64,000 bases of DNA from Aeromonas bestiarum. GTDB taxonomy: Bacteria > Pseudomonadota > Gammaproteobacteria > Enterobacterales > Aeromonadaceae. This document shows, in pieces, positions 28,167-37,331 of the stretch (the first letter of the stretch is position 1; the number at the start of each line of letters is the position of its first letter). Location of the stretch: assembly GCF_000819745.1 (NCBI RefSeq), contig NZ_CDDA01000015.1:299653-363652 (forward strand), given 5' to 3'. A program made the translations under genes and the position numbers. Under the pieces are notes generated by a model. It made no database searches, was not told where the DNA came from, and worked only from the letters and a program-made list of their open reading frames with translations.

Positions 28167-31100
28167 TCAACCAGGCTGGATCCTGGACCAGATGGAATAC
28201 ATGGCGGGCAGGAACACGAGCGTCAGGATCGTACCCGCCAACGTGCCGCCGATCAGGGTGTAAGCCAGTGTTCCCCAAAACACCGAATGGGTTAGCGGAA
28301 TAAAGGCGAGGATCGCGGCTAACGCAGTCAGAATGACCGGACGAGCACGCTGCACTGTCGCTTCAACAAGCGCATGGAAAGGAGCCAGTCCAGCCTGCTC
28401 GTTTTCACGGATCTGCCCGATCAATATCAGCGTGTTGCGCATCAGAATGCCCGATAGCGCAATCAAGCCAACCAGCGCATTGATGCCGAAGGGCTGCTGG
28501 AACAGCAACAGTATCGGCACTACGCCAATCAGACCCAGCGGACTGGTCAGGAAAACCATGACCATGCCCGCTATCGAGCGCACCTGCAGGATGATGATCA
28601 GCAATGTGATGGCCAGCATGATGGGGAAGACAGGCAACATGGCGGCCATTGCCTTGCCTGACTCCTCAATGGAGCCGGCCTCTACGATGCTGTAGCCGCT
28701 TGGCAGGACTGTGATGAGGGGCTGCAACTGCTGGGTGATCGCGGTCGATACGTCTGGCGGCTGCAAATTGTCGGCGATGTCGCCCCGCACCGTGATCGTC
28801 GGTACCCGGTCGCGTCGGCGCATGACCGGCTCTTCCATGCGAACATCGACCTTGCCCACTTGCGACAACGGGATACGCTGTCCATTGGCTCCGGCCAGTG
28901 TGAAATCGCCAATCTTGGCCGGATCGAGCCGGTTGTTGCCCGCAGAGCGCGCAACAACCTGTACCGTGCGAATGTCTTCCCGCACGGCAGTGATCGGAAT
29001 GCCGCTGAGCAGGAATTGCAGTTGCTGCGCCACCGAGCTTGAGTTCAGTCCCAGGGCTTGCAGTCGGTCCTGCTGCAAGGTGAAGTGCAGCGTTGGCACG
29101 CGTGCTCCCCAGTCGGTGTTGACCGTGCGCATCAGTGGACTTGAGCGCATGACCTGCTGTACGTCAGCCGCGATGTTGTGCAGCACCGCCGGATCAGGTC
29201 CGGTCACCCTGTAGGCCACAGGAAAGGGCGAGTAGGGGCCGAACACCAGTTGGGTGACGCGCACACGTGCCTCGGGGGCCAGCCCTTCGGCAATGGCTTG
29301 CCGCAGACGGTGTTTCAGGGCTTCGCGTTCGTTCTGGTTGTCCGTACGCACCACTATCTTGGCAAACGAGGGGTCGGGCAGCTCTGGTCCCATCGAGAAA
29401 AAGAAGCGGGGAGCACCCTGGCCGACGTAGGCAGTGACTATCCTGGCCTCCTCCTGCTTGGCCAGCCAGGCTTCCACCTTATCCGCCGCCGCGCTGGTCT
29501 GGATAATCGAGGTGCCATAGGGCATCTGCACTTCAACCAGGACTTCAGGGCGGTCCGAGATCGGGAAGAACTGCTTCTTCACCATGCCCATGCCCAGCAC
29601 CGATGCCACGAACAGCGCGATCACCGAGCCTGCCACGAGCCACTTGCGGGCAATGACATTACCCAGCAATGTGCGAAAGCGGTGATAGCGCGGCGTGTTG
29701 TAGATCCCATGGTGACCACCTTCGACTTTCTTGATATCGGGTAACAGCTTGACCCCGAGGTATGGCGTGAAAACCACGGCCACTACCCAGGAGGCGATGA
29801 GCGCTATGCCCACGATCCAGAACATGTTGCTGGTGTACTCACCCGCCGTGGAGCGCGCAAAACCATTGGGCATGAATCCGACGGCTGTGACCAATGTGCC
29901 CGATAGCATGGGCGCTGCGGTGTGACTCCAGGCGTAAGCCGACGCAGCGATACGGTCATAGCCCTCCTCCATCTTCACCACCATCATTTCGATGGCGATG
30001 ATGGCGTCGTCTACCAGCAACCCCAGGGCCAGGATCAACGACCCCAAGGTGATGCGGTCGAAATTCTTGCCGGTCGCGAGCATCACGGCAAAGACGACGG
30101 CCAGTGTTAATGGCACGGCTGCGGCGACCACGACACCGACACGCCAGCCCATGCTGACAAAACTCACCAGCATGACTACAAGCACCGCAGCGAAAAACTT
30201 GATCATGAACTCATCGACAGCCGAGCTGATGTTGACGGCTTGGTCGGTGACCTTGCTCAGGCTCATGCCCAGCGGTTGCTCGGCGTTTATCGCGGTGATC
30301 TCGTTATCCAGGGCCTTGCCCAGGTCGAGCCCGTTCCAGCCGTCACGCATCACGACCCCCAGCAACAGCGCAGGTTCGCCGCCGTTACGGATGATCAATG
30401 TCGCCGGATCTTCATAACCCCGTTTCACCGTCGCGATATCAGATAACATCAGGGTGCGTCCATGCGCCACAACGGGGGTGTCGCGTATTTTTTGCAGCTC
30501 GTTAAAGGCGCCGTCCAGGCGAATGAACACCTCTGGCCCCCTGGTCTCGATGGAGCCGGCAGGCGTCAACGCATTCTGGTCATTGAGAGCAGAAAATACC
30601 TCTTGTGGGCTGACGCCTAACGTCGCCAGGCGCTCATGAGAAAACTCGACATAGATACGCTCCGGCCGTTCACCAACGATATTTACTTTCTTTACACCGG
30701 GCACGTGCAGCAAGCGTTGGCGTAGCATTTCCGCATCCCGGACCAGCTCACGCTGTGGCACGCCCCTCGCCTTGAGTGCGAACAGGGCAAAGGTCACATC
30801 GGAATATTCATCGTTGAGAAATGGCCCCATCACGCCGGGTGGCAGATTGCGCACTTCGTCGCCGACCTTTTTACGGGCTTGATAGAACTCATCCTGCACT
30901 GCCGATGGCGGGGTGCTATCCAGCAAGGTCAGCGTGGTGAAGGCCAGGCCCGGACGGGTGTAGGTTTCGCTGCGGTCATACCAGCGCAGCTCCTGCAGCC
31001 GCTTTTCGATCTTCTCGGCGACCTGATCTTGCATCTCCTGTGCGGTGGCACCGGGCCAGGCTGTGATGATGGTCATGACTTTGATCGTGAATGAGGGATC

Positions 31101-31223
31101 TTCGGCCCGCCCCAGCTTGAAGAAGGCAGTGACCCCGCCCAGCGAGATCAGGATGATCAGAAACAGCGTGATGGCTCGCTCGCGTACCGCAAGCGCCGAC
31201 AGGTTGAAGCGACTTTCGCTCAT
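28167..31223 (-). CDS. RND efflux pump permease (HAE1-like)
   Basis: A 1018-residue inner-membrane permease of the AcrB/MexF superfamily, in the branch that pairs with lipoprotein adaptors. Twelve membrane helices and two large periplasmic loops are visible. The proton-relay region includes LGLLVDDAIIAIEMM (two Asp in helix 4) near residue 405. The start is MSESRFNLSALAVRERAITLF. Its ATG overlaps the adaptor's stop (ATGA). No outer-membrane factor gene is adjacent, so it probably borrows a TolC-like channel. Base composition is lower in GC than the neighbours. Confidence 0.92.
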   Translation of the reverse strand: MSESRFNLSALAVRERAITLFLIILISLGGVTAFFKLGRAEDPSFTIKVMTIITAWPGATAQEMQDQVAEKIEKRLQELRWYDRSETYTRPGLAFTTLTLLDSTPPSAVQDEFYQARKKVGDEVRNLPPGVMGPFLNDEYSDVTFALFALKARGVPQRELVRDAEMLRQRLLHVPGVKKVNIVGERPERIYVEFSHERLATLGVSPQEVFSALNDQNALTPAGSIETRGPEVFIRLDGAFNELQKIRDTPVVAHGRTLMLSDIATVKRGYEDPATLIIRNGGEPALLLGVVMRDGWNGLDLGKALDNEITAINAEQPLGMSLSKVTDQAVNISSAVDEFMIKFFAAVLVVMLVSFVSMGWRVGVVVAAAVPLTLAVVFAVMLATGKNFDRITLGSLILALGLLVDDAIIAIEMMVVKMEEGYDRIAASAYAWSHTAAPMLSGTLVTAVGFMPNGFARSTAGEYTSNMFWIVGIALIASWVVAVVFTPYLGVKLLPDIKKVEGGHHGIYNTPRYHRFRTLLGNVIARKWLVAGSVIALFVASVLGMGMVKKQFFPISDRPEVLVEVQMPYGTSIIQTSAAADKVEAWLAKQEEARIVTAYVGQGAPRFFFSMGPELPDPSFAKIVVRTDNQNEREALKHRLRQAIAEGLAPEARVRVTQLVFGPYSPFPVAYRVTGPDPAVLHNIAADVQQVMRSSPLMRTVNTDWGARVPTLHFTLQQDRLQALGLNSSSVAQQLQFLLSGIPITAVREDIRTVQVVARSAGNNRLDPAKIGDFTLAGANGQRIPLSQVGKVDVRMEEPVMRRRDRVPTITVRGDIADNLQPPDVSTAITQQLQPLITVLPSGYSIVEAGSIEESGKAMAAMLPVFPIMLAITLLIIILQVRSIAGMVMVFLTSPLGLIGVVPILLLFQQPFGINALVGLIALSGILMRNTLILIGQIRENEQAGLAPFHALVEATVQRARPVILTALAAILAFIPLTHSVFWGTLAYTLIGGTLAGTILTLVFLPAMYSIWSRIQPG

Positions 31224-32329
31224 GGGTGTGTTTCCTCCGTTGCCACATGGATAGAAGGCACGGAGGTGCGTACCAATTCCCCTTCATGGAGCAAGTGAGC
31301 GCCAATAGAAACCACCAGATCACCTTGCTGGAGCTGGCCTCCAACGCGGGCAGCGTCACTGTCAAGGTTCAACACTGTGACAGGGCTCCAGGAGACTTTT
31401 GTCGGTGTGCCGTGAACACGCCACACACCAGGGCCTTGACCCGCATCGAACACTGCGCTGATCGGGATCTGAAAGCCAGGTTTTGCCGCAACCTGGTCTC
31501 TTTTCAGATGGATGGTCACCGTAGCACCCAAAGGCGCCTCCTGAAGCTCCCCTGTCAGCACATATCGTGCTTCAAAGGTGCGAGTGCTCGGGTCTGCGGC
31601 ATCTGAGAGTTGTCGTAACGTTGCTGGAGAGACTTGATCAAGTCTTCCGAAGAGTGTTGCTTGCCCCTGAGAGCCTAGTGAGGGGCGCAAGGTTTCTGGC
31701 AATTGAATGATCGCTTCACGGGCTCCTGCGTGGGCAACGCGCACGACGGTTTGTCCAGCGTTAACCACTTGCCCTGGCTCCACCAGGGTTGCCACAACGG
31801 TACCATCAACATCGGCGATCAGATCCGTATAACGCGTGGCATTACGGGCCACTTCCGCTTGAGCTTCAGCGGCTCGAAGTTCGGCTTGGGCAGTATCCGC
31901 CGCCGCCTTGGCCTGCTCGTAAGTTGAAACGGAGATCGCACCCGTGCCACGTAAATTTCGGTAACGGGCTTCATCTGCTGTGGTTTGTTTCGCTTTTGCC
32001 CTGGCCGCCACAACGGACTCCTGTTGCGTGTGCGCTGCGAGTCTCAGATCTACAGGGTCAATACGCATCAGCAGTTGACCCCGTTTAACTGTGTGCCCCG
32101 TATCCACGAGGCGCTGCAGCACCTTGCCAGAGACACGAAAACCTAAGTCACTCTCCACTCGAGCCGCCACCACACCCGTAAAAGAGCGCGACTCAACCCC
32201 GATATCATTGACAGTGACAGTGCGCACCAGGGGGGCCTGCGTACGTGGGTCAGATGGTTGTTGCTCACCACAAGCCGTCAGGGCCAGCGGTAAAGCAGTG
32301 ATAATTGCCAGTATGCTGTGATGAGACAT
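31220..32329 (-). CDS. RND periplasmic adaptor lipoprotein
   Basis: A membrane fusion protein of 369 residues. The N-terminus carries a lipoprotein signal with lipobox LTAC, so Cys at about residue 20 is probably lipidated. It has a beta-barrel, a lipoyl half-motif (GFRVSGKVLQRLVDTGHTV), an alpha-helical hairpin rich in Ala/Gln/Arg, and the second lipoyl half (ADVDGTVVATLVEPGQVV). The ATG at 32329 with GGAGG seven bases upstream is preferred over a TTG two codons earlier. It is coupled to the permease. Confidence 0.9.
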   Translation of the reverse strand: MSHHSILAIITALPLALTACGEQQPSDPRTQAPLVRTVTVNDIGVESRSFTGVVAARVESDLGFRVSGKVLQRLVDTGHTVKRGQLLMRIDPVDLRLAAHTQQESVVAARAKAKQTTADEARYRNLRGTGAISVSTYEQAKAAADTAQAELRAAEAQAEVARNATRYTDLIADVDGTVVATLVEPGQVVNAGQTVVRVAHAGAREAIIQLPETLRPSLGSQGQATLFGRLDQVSPATLRQLSDAADPSTRTFEARYVLTGELQEAPLGATVTIHLKRDQVAAKPGFQIPISAVFDAGQGPGVWRVHGTPTKVSWSPVTVLNLDSDAARVGGQLQQGDLVVSIGAHLLHEGELVRTSVPSIHVATEETHP

Positions 32330-32375
32330 ACACAAGCCTCCATGAGGAACGGTTCAGGAGGCAATCTAATTCAAG

Positions 32376-32390
32376 TGACTAAATCAGTCA
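32376..32390. promoter_or_regulatory. Candidate TetR operator TGACT-N5-AGTCA
   Basis: A perfect inverted repeat, TGACT-AAATC-AGTCA, lies in the 74-bp gap between the tetR stop and the adaptor start. An overlapping AGTGAC...GTCACT repeat surrounds it. Similar TGACT-N5-AGTCA sites are known for TetR repressors of RND pumps. Confidence 0.55.
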
Positions 32391-32403
32391 ATGGTCACTC
32401 TCT

Positions 32404-33021
32404 TTATGGCGCTAGGCTGCGTAGCACCAAGTTAGACAATTGGGTTGGCGCCTTGTCAATGCAGTCGAAGTTGTGTTGCAACATGAGGGGGTTTAAATAG
32501 GGCCTCATGACAAGATAAATTGCCGTAGTTATTTCATCCAACGGGGTTTTACGCTCAAAGTCACCAGTTTTACGCCCTTCTTGAAGGATATCTTGAAGTA
32601 ACGTCTTGATGTTTTGCTCATAGACGATTGTGGCCTGCCAGCGTTCGGCTGCGGCTGACGCCGCTATTTCGTATAGATTTCGGTCAGCGGAGAACAACCG
32701 GCAACTTGCCTGAATGATTTCTTGAAACATGCGGCGCAGCTTCTCGGGGGGCTGATCAACTTCTTCAATCGCTCTTCGAACATCCTCCTGGATATCACCC
32801 AGGCAGTTTGCACAAATACTCTCGCCAATCGCCTGCTTGGACGAGAAGAACTTGTAGATGTAGGCCTTTGAAAAACCTATTGATTTTGCCAGGTCAGATA
32901 CTGTGGTTTTCCCATAGCCGTAGCGGCTGAAATGCTCGGTGGCGGCAATTACAATCTGATCCCGCACATCGTGATCAACGGGGCCTCGATTCAGCGCAGG
33001 AGTGCTGCTTTCTTCACTCAT
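32404..33021 (-). CDS. TetR/AcrR family repressor of the RND operon
   Basis: A 205-residue regulator. The TetR helix-turn-helix is at the N-terminus (IVIAATEHFSRYGYGKTTVSDLAKS.. then FSKAYIYKFFSSKQAIGE), followed by a helical ligand domain. It lies directly upstream of the adaptor gene on the same strand and probably represses the operon. The second of two adjacent ATGs (33021) is used because AGAGGA lies five bases upstream of it. The gap to the adaptor contains a TGACT-N5-AGTCA site. Confidence 0.88.
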   Translation of the reverse strand: MSEESSTPALNRGPVDHDVRDQIVIAATEHFSRYGYGKTTVSDLAKSIGFSKAYIYKFFSSKQAIGESICANCLGDIQEDVRRAIEEVDQPPEKLRRMFQEIIQASCRLFSADRNLYEIAASAAAERWQATIVYEQNIKTLLQDILQEGRKTGDFERKTPLDEITTAIYLVMRPYLNPLMLQHNFDCIDKAPTQLSNLVLRSLAP

Positions 33022-33129
33022 CATCTTCCTCTCTGACTTCCACACAGGAAATCTGGAATGTTAACGCGCCATAGTCAGATTGACAACGAGTAACCAATTT
33101 GAGATTTGGTTTTGTGCTGTCATCTGCAG

Positions 33130-33146
33130 TTGGAATATATTTCCAA
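33130..33146. repeat. Palindrome TTGGAA-TATAT-TTCCAA
   Basis: Six-base arms flank a TATAT spacer, between tetR and the 9-bp repeat array. It may be an operator for tetR expression. Confidence 0.4.
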
Positions 33147-33160
33147 CATATTCTCTTCAT

Positions 33161-33277
33161 CATGTTTGGCATGTTTGGCATGTTTGGCATGTTTGGCATG
33201 TTTGGCATGTTTGGCATGTTTGGCATGTTTGGCATGTTTGGCATGTTTGGCATGTTTGGCATGTTTGGCATGTTTCG
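33161..33277. repeat. 9-bp tandem repeat array (12 perfect copies plus one variant)
   Basis: CATGTTTGG is repeated without error twelve times (33161-33268), then once as CATGTTTCG. Because the unit is a multiple of three, several frames stay open through it and encode tripeptide repeats, none of which resembles a known protein. It lies upstream of the tetR-adaptor-RND operon, about 140 bp before the tetR start. Confidence 0.95.
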
Positions 33278-33742
33278 CTTGCTGGCCGGCTGCGTTGTCG
33301 GGCCTGACGATACTCCTTCGGCACTCTCTGTTCTGGGGCACTTTGTATGGACATTTCTCCTGAGCAACTAGGCAACGCGTGACTATGACAAACTCTGCTT
33401 GCAACAGACATCGGCTGAACTTGTGCCCCAGGAAGGCAGAAGGAATACGGCAAGATCTGTGGTGTGTGTGGCTGGCATACAACCTGCTGCGCTGGCAGAT
33501 GATATGGATGGCGGTGAGCCTGAATAGCGATACGGCGAGCTCACTCTTCATATGACATCGGTGTACCTCATTCCCGAAGTCAGCCCAATGTCATCTGTTT
33601 CAACGGGGGATAAACCAGAGCGGGTAGCAGACCTTGAGCAGTACGAGGGAAAGTGCATCTTGTCGATACGACGAGGGCGCAGTGACCCCCTTGTGTGAAG
33701 GCGCTGCCGCAGCAGCACAGTGTTAAAAAAGCTAATAAAAAC
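33278..33742. other. Gap holding only an IS4-like remnant
   Basis: Between the 9-bp array and the next terminator no intact gene is visible. The only readable signal is the transposase C-terminal fragment described separately. Confidence 0.6.
33418..33700 (+). pseudogene. IS4-family transposase C-terminal remnant
   Basis: One plus frame (33418-33555) reads GIRQDLWCVWLAYNLLRWQM, closely resembling the RQELWGxLLAYNLxRxxM helix near the end of IS4-type transposases, then stops. After a frame change, LEQYEGKCILSIRRGRSDP near 33640-33700 resembles their basic RRRGRSxPR tail. The N-terminal catalytic region is missing. Recognition is by motif only. Confidence 0.5.
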
Positions 33743-33774
33743 AATGCCAGTCAGGCTTGGCTGACTGGCATTTT
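33743..33774 (-). terminator. Terminator after the CPXCG gene
   Basis: A 12-bp stem (33743-33754 with 33761-33772), loop GCTTGG. On the minus strand it is followed by GTTTTTATT. Confidence 0.8.
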
Positions 33775-33807
33775 ACCCACGGGGCAATCTTTGTTCAGAA
33801 CATGGGT

Positions 33808-34011
33808 TCAAAACATCTGCTCGTCGTCTGCATCCACAAACAGCTGCAGGCAGTCGCGGGCTTCATCCCGGTGCAGCCGCAGGTGGATGGGGTTGCAGCA
33901 GGCCATGCAATCCTCGTAGAACTCCTGATCCCCCTGGCTGGCATCCAGCTCGACCCGGGTGTGATGGCCACAGTGGGGGCAGACGATACGCTTGCTGGTG
34001 TACTCGATCAT
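33808..34011 (-). CDS. CPXCG motif-containing cysteine-rich protein
   Basis: A 67-residue small protein with CPHCGHHTRVELD and, 23 residues on, CMACCNP. The two CxxC-type knuckles make a zinc ribbon. The central acidic segment and DQEFYEDC match the family. Function is unknown. It is monocistronic with its own terminator. Confidence 0.88.
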   Translation of the reverse strand: MIEYTSKRIVCPHCGHHTRVELDASQGDQEFYEDCMACCNPIHLRLHRDEARDCLQLFVDADDEQMF

Positions 34012-34165
34012 GGTGACCTCCTCGGGCCCGTGGGCCGCCTATCTTCCCTGATTCTAGTCGGCCGGGAGGGGGTTGACCGCGAGCAAGCGCACGTTTATGA
34101 CAGAGATCAAGGGCGCCGCCATTTCAGGTTTTCTGGCCCTATGCACCCCTGGCTCCTGCGCGCGT

Positions 34166-34825
34166 TCACGCCACCCAGCTGGCCAGCATGTCGGCATCCA
34201 GTTCGGCCAGCGAGCCGAGCTGGTGATCGGCGATGGCCAGACGCGGATCGCCCACCAGGGCGGGATCCGGCACTATGAGTGCCTTCATGGAGGCCGCCTT
34301 GGCCGCCAGCAGCCCGGTGAAACTGTCCTCTATGGCCAGACAATGCACCGGCAGGATGCCGAGCTTCTCGGCGGCGTGGATATAGACATCCGGGTGCGGC
34401 TTGCCGAAGCGCTCCACCTCGGCGGAGTGCACCGCCAGGAAGCGATCGCGGATACCGAGCTTGCCGAGCACCGCCTCCACCATGGCGAAGGGGGAGGAGG
34501 TTGCCAGACCCACTTTAAGCCCCTGTGCTTCCATCAGGGTCAGCGCGTCCAGTACACCGGCCTTGGCCTCGCCTTCGCTCAGGATGAGGGCGTTGACCCG
34601 ATCCAGAATACGCTGCACCACCTCTTCCTGACTGGGGCCCACCCAGGGGCGCAGCCGATACCAGTGTGCCACCAGCTGATCGATGCGCACGCCTATGGTG
34701 GAGTTGCAATCCTCCTCGCTGTGGGGGTGACCCAGCTCGGAGAAGATAGCCATCTGGGCCCGCTGCCAAAAGGGTTCCGAGTCGATCAGAACACCATCCA
34801 TATCGAAGATCACGGCAGCTAACAT
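34166..34825 (-). CDS. hxpB: HAD-family hexitol/2-deoxyglucose-6-phosphate phosphatase
   Basis: A 219-residue HAD hydrolase resembling E. coli HxpB (YniC). Motif I is FDMDGVLIDSEP (nucleophile Asp at about 8), motif II is GLATSSP, and motif III/IV is FGKPHPDVY followed by AIEDSFTGLLAAKAA. The cap contains SEEDCNSTIGVRIDQLV. It dephosphorylates sugar phosphates in the cytosol. The ATG at 34825 is chosen because CAGGAG precedes it by seven bases; the longer frame lacks similarity. Confidence 0.88.
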   Translation of the reverse strand: MLAAVIFDMDGVLIDSEPFWQRAQMAIFSELGHPHSEEDCNSTIGVRIDQLVAHWYRLRPWVGPSQEEVVQRILDRVNALILSEGEAKAGVLDALTLMEAQGLKVGLATSSPFAMVEAVLGKLGIRDRFLAVHSAEVERFGKPHPDVYIHAAEKLGILPVHCLAIEDSFTGLLAAKAASMKALIVPDPALVGDPRLAIADHQLGSLAELDADMLASWVA

Positions 34826-34876
34826 CTTGTACTCCTGACAAATTTGAAGGGGGATTATAAGCCCGACGGGCAAATG

Positions 34877-34901
34877 CAAAAGGGGCATTGCCATGCCCCT
34901 T
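34877..34901 (-). terminator. Terminator after purT
   Basis: AAGGGGCAT-TGCC-ATGCCCCTT stem; the minus strand continues into TTTTGCATTT. Confidence 0.75.
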
Positions 34902-34952
34902 GCGCCCGATCACATCGGCAAACGTTTGTTTTGCTGTGGCAAAAAATGAGGG

Positions 34953-36131
34953 TTAGAAAATCACATCTACCTTGGCGGCGACCGCCTTGGCCTTTTCCAC
35001 CGCATCCGGGCAATTCTGGGCGCGGGCGAGCGCCACGCCGAGACGGCGACGTCCGGCTATCTCCGGTTTGCCAAACAGCCGCAGCTGGGCACCCGGCACC
35101 AGGGCCAGCGCCTCGCCAATCCCCTGATAGCGGATGTCCTGACTGTGCCCCTCGCGCAGCACCACGGCGGAGGCGCTCGGCCCGTACTGGGTGATGGTGC
35201 CGACCGGCAGCCCCAGGATGGCGCGCACGTGCAGCGCGAACTCGGAGAGATCCTGAGAGATCAGGGTCACCATGCCGGTGTCGTGCGGGCGGGGCGAGAC
35301 TTCGCTGAACCACACCTCGTCGCCCTTGATGAAGAGCTCGACCCCGAACAGGCCGTAACCGCCCAGCGCCTCGACCACCTTGGCCGCCACGGCTTTGGAG
35401 CGGGCCAGTGCCAGCTCGCTCATGGCTTGCGGCTGCCAGGATTCGCGGTAGTCACCTTCTTCCTGACGGTGGCCTATGGGCTCGCAGAAGTGGATGCCAT
35501 CCACGGCGCGTACCGTGAGCAGGGTGATCTCGTATTCAAAGGGGACCAAGCCTTCGACGATCACCTTGCCGCGACCGGCGCGGCCACCTTCCTGGGCATA
35601 GGTCCAGCTGTCGTCCAGTTTGGCGAGATCGCGCAGCACGCTCTGCCCCTTGCCTGACGAGCTCATCACGGGTTTCACCACGCAGGGCAGGCCGATCGCC
35701 TCGACGGCAGCGATGAACTCCTCCTTGCTCTGGGCAAAGCGGTAGGGGGAGGTGGGCAGACCCAACTCTTCGGCGGCGAGGCGGCGGATCCCCTCCCGGT
35801 TCATGGTGAGCTGGGTGGCGCGGGCGTTCGGCACCACCTTGACCCCCTCCTGCTCAAGCAAGGCCAGGGTATCGGTGGCGATGGCCTCGATCTCGGGGAT
35901 GATGAGGTCCGGCTTGACCTCGGCTACCAGGGCACGCAGGGCGTTACCGTCGAGCATGTCCAGCACGTGGGCTTTGTGCGCCACCTGCATGGCGGGAGCA
36001 TTGGGGTAGCGGTCGGCGGCGATCACCTCGATCCCGAGCCGTTGCAACTCGATGGCGACTTCCTTGCCGAGTTCCCCCGAGCCAAGCAGCAGGGCGCGGG
36101 TGGCGCCGGGGCGGGTGGCGGTTCCAAACAT
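34953..36131 (-). CDS. purT: Formate-dependent phosphoribosylglycinamide formyltransferase
   Basis: An ATP-grasp enzyme of 392 residues, exactly the length of E. coli PurT. It formylates GAR with formate and ATP in purine synthesis, as an alternative to PurN. Visible are the N-terminal [34 protein letters not shown] (ATP-grasp lysine and glycine loop), [18 protein letters not shown], and [17 protein letters not shown]. The ATG at 36131 (AGGAG seven bases upstream) is preferred over a start nine codons earlier. Confidence 0.96.
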   Translation of the reverse strand: MFGTATRPGATRALLLGSGELGKEVAIELQRLGIEVIAADRYPNAPAMQVAHKAHVLDMLDGNALRALVAEVKPDLIIPEIEAIATDTLALLEQEGVKVVPNARATQLTMNREGIRRLAAEELGLPTSPYRFAQSKEEFIAAVEAIGLPCVVKPVMSSSGKGQSVLRDLAKLDDSWTYAQEGGRAGRGKVIVEGLVPFEYEITLLTVRAVDGIHFCEPIGHRQEEGDYRESWQPQAMSELALARSKAVAAKVVEALGGYGLFGVELFIKGDEVWFSEVSPRPHDTGMVTLISQDLSEFALHVRAILGLPVGTITQYGPSASAVVLREGHSQDIRYQGIGEALALVPGAQLRLFGKPEIAGRRRLGVALARAQNCPDAVEKAKAVAAKVDVIF

Positions 36132-36189
36132 GTGATCTCTCCTGATGTCGTTGGTCACAGTTGATGGCCGCTATTGCGGGAATAGCGGG

Positions 36190-36218
36190 CAAAAAAAGAG
36201 GCACGCATGGCGTACCTC
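36190..36218 (-). terminator. Terminator at the end of the DMT transporter gene
   Basis: A nine-base stem with one G-T pair (36198-36206 with 36210-36218) is followed on the minus strand by seven T residues. It abuts the stop codon. Confidence 0.75.
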
Positions 36219-37107
36219 AGGAAACGGATTTGTGGGCGCGCTGCTCCAGATGGGTGAGCAGCGTGATGGCGCCAATGATGATGGCAGCGCCGAGCCACAA
36301 TCGGCCGGGCGGTGCCCAGCCAAACACCAGCCAGCCTGCCAGCACGTTCATGGGCAGCTTGGCAAAATCAAAGGGTTGCACGAACGAAGCCTCGGCCACG
36401 CTATAGGCGCGGGCGATGGACATCTGGGCCAGCGCAGACAGCACCCCTGACATGGCTACCAGCAGCCACTGGGTTTCGCTCGGCCACTGCCACTCAGGCA
36501 GGGCCAGCATGGCGTTGAACGGGGTGCTGAAGATGAGCAGGTAGACCACTATGGTGTGGGACGACTCGCTCGCCGCCTGATAGCGCACCAGCAGGGAGTA
36601 ACCGGCCCAGAACAGGGCGGCCGCCACTGGCAGCAGGGAGGCCCAGCTGAAATCATCGGTCCAGGGGGCCAGGATCACCATGGCGCCGACAAAGCCCGCC
36701 AGGGTTGCCAGGATGCGCGCCCGGCTCACCTGCTCCTTGAGCAGCAGGGCCGATCCCAGAGTAGCAAACAGCGGGGAGGTCATCAGCAGGGCTATCCCCT
36801 GCCAGATGGGCACAGGCACCGCCAGCGCCCACAGCCAGAACTGGATGCCGATCACGGCCAGCAGCACCCGCAGCAGGTGCAGCCTCAGTTGGTTGGTCAT
36901 CAGTGACTGGCGCAAGCCGTGGCGGACCAGCCAGGGCAGCAGACAGATCAGGGCAATCAGGTATTGATGAAAGGCGACCTGGGTCGAGGGGAGGCCAAGT
37001 TTGAAGCTGACGTACTGGCTCAGGCTGTTGACGGCGGCGAAGCAGAGGCCTGCCACCATCATCCAGACTGCACCGGCAAAAGGAGAGTGCCTGCGCGAGT
37101 GTGCCAT
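36217..37107 (-). CDS. DMT superfamily (EamA) transporter
   Basis: A membrane protein of about 296 residues with ten predicted helices forming two EamA repeats (first near GAVWMMVAGLCFAAVNSLSQ, second near LLPVAAALFWAGYSLLVRY). These carriers export or import amino acids and metabolites; substrate unknown. The start is uncertain: ATG 37107 gives the usual family length, but ATG 37143 is also open and neither has a clear ribosome site. It diverges from azoR. Confidence 0.82.
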   Translation of the reverse strand: MAHSRRHSPFAGAVWMMVAGLCFAAVNSLSQYVSFKLGLPSTQVAFHQYLIALICLLPWLVRHGLRQSLMTNQLRLHLLRVLLAVIGIQFWLWALAVPVPIWQGIALLMTSPLFATLGSALLLKEQVSRARILATLAGFVGAMVILAPWTDDFSWASLLPVAAALFWAGYSLLVRYQAASESSHTIVVYLLIFSTPFNAMLALPEWQWPSETQWLLVAMSGVLSALAQMSIARAYSVAEASFVQPFDFAKLPMNVLAGWLVFGWAPPGRLWLGAAIIIGAITLLTHLEQRAHKSVS

Positions 37108-37331
37108 GGGATCCGGGTCACTGAAAAAAGTGCGGCGGATCATAACGGCAATCGTTTGTTCTGCCAAGCCTTGGGCGGCTGGCTGCGGTCCGTTGGCGAG
37201 AGAATGAACTAAGGTCAAAATTTTTGAACAAGTTGAGCATCTATTTTCGCTATCCGCATATAAGCTCAGCGTTTAGAGTGACCTCCATCGACAGCACTGC
37301 TGTTCAACCGACCACCTAATGGAGTTTCACC

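Noticed and set aside
33161..33277. CRISPR array
   Set aside because: The 9-bp units are directly abutting with no spacers, and no cas genes are present.
33014..33551. Proteins made of tripeptide repeats across the 9-bp array (MPN, HAK, CQT, HVW, FGM, CLA)
   Set aside because: Any repeat unit divisible by three keeps several frames open; flanking residues have no recognisable family and no good ribosome site.
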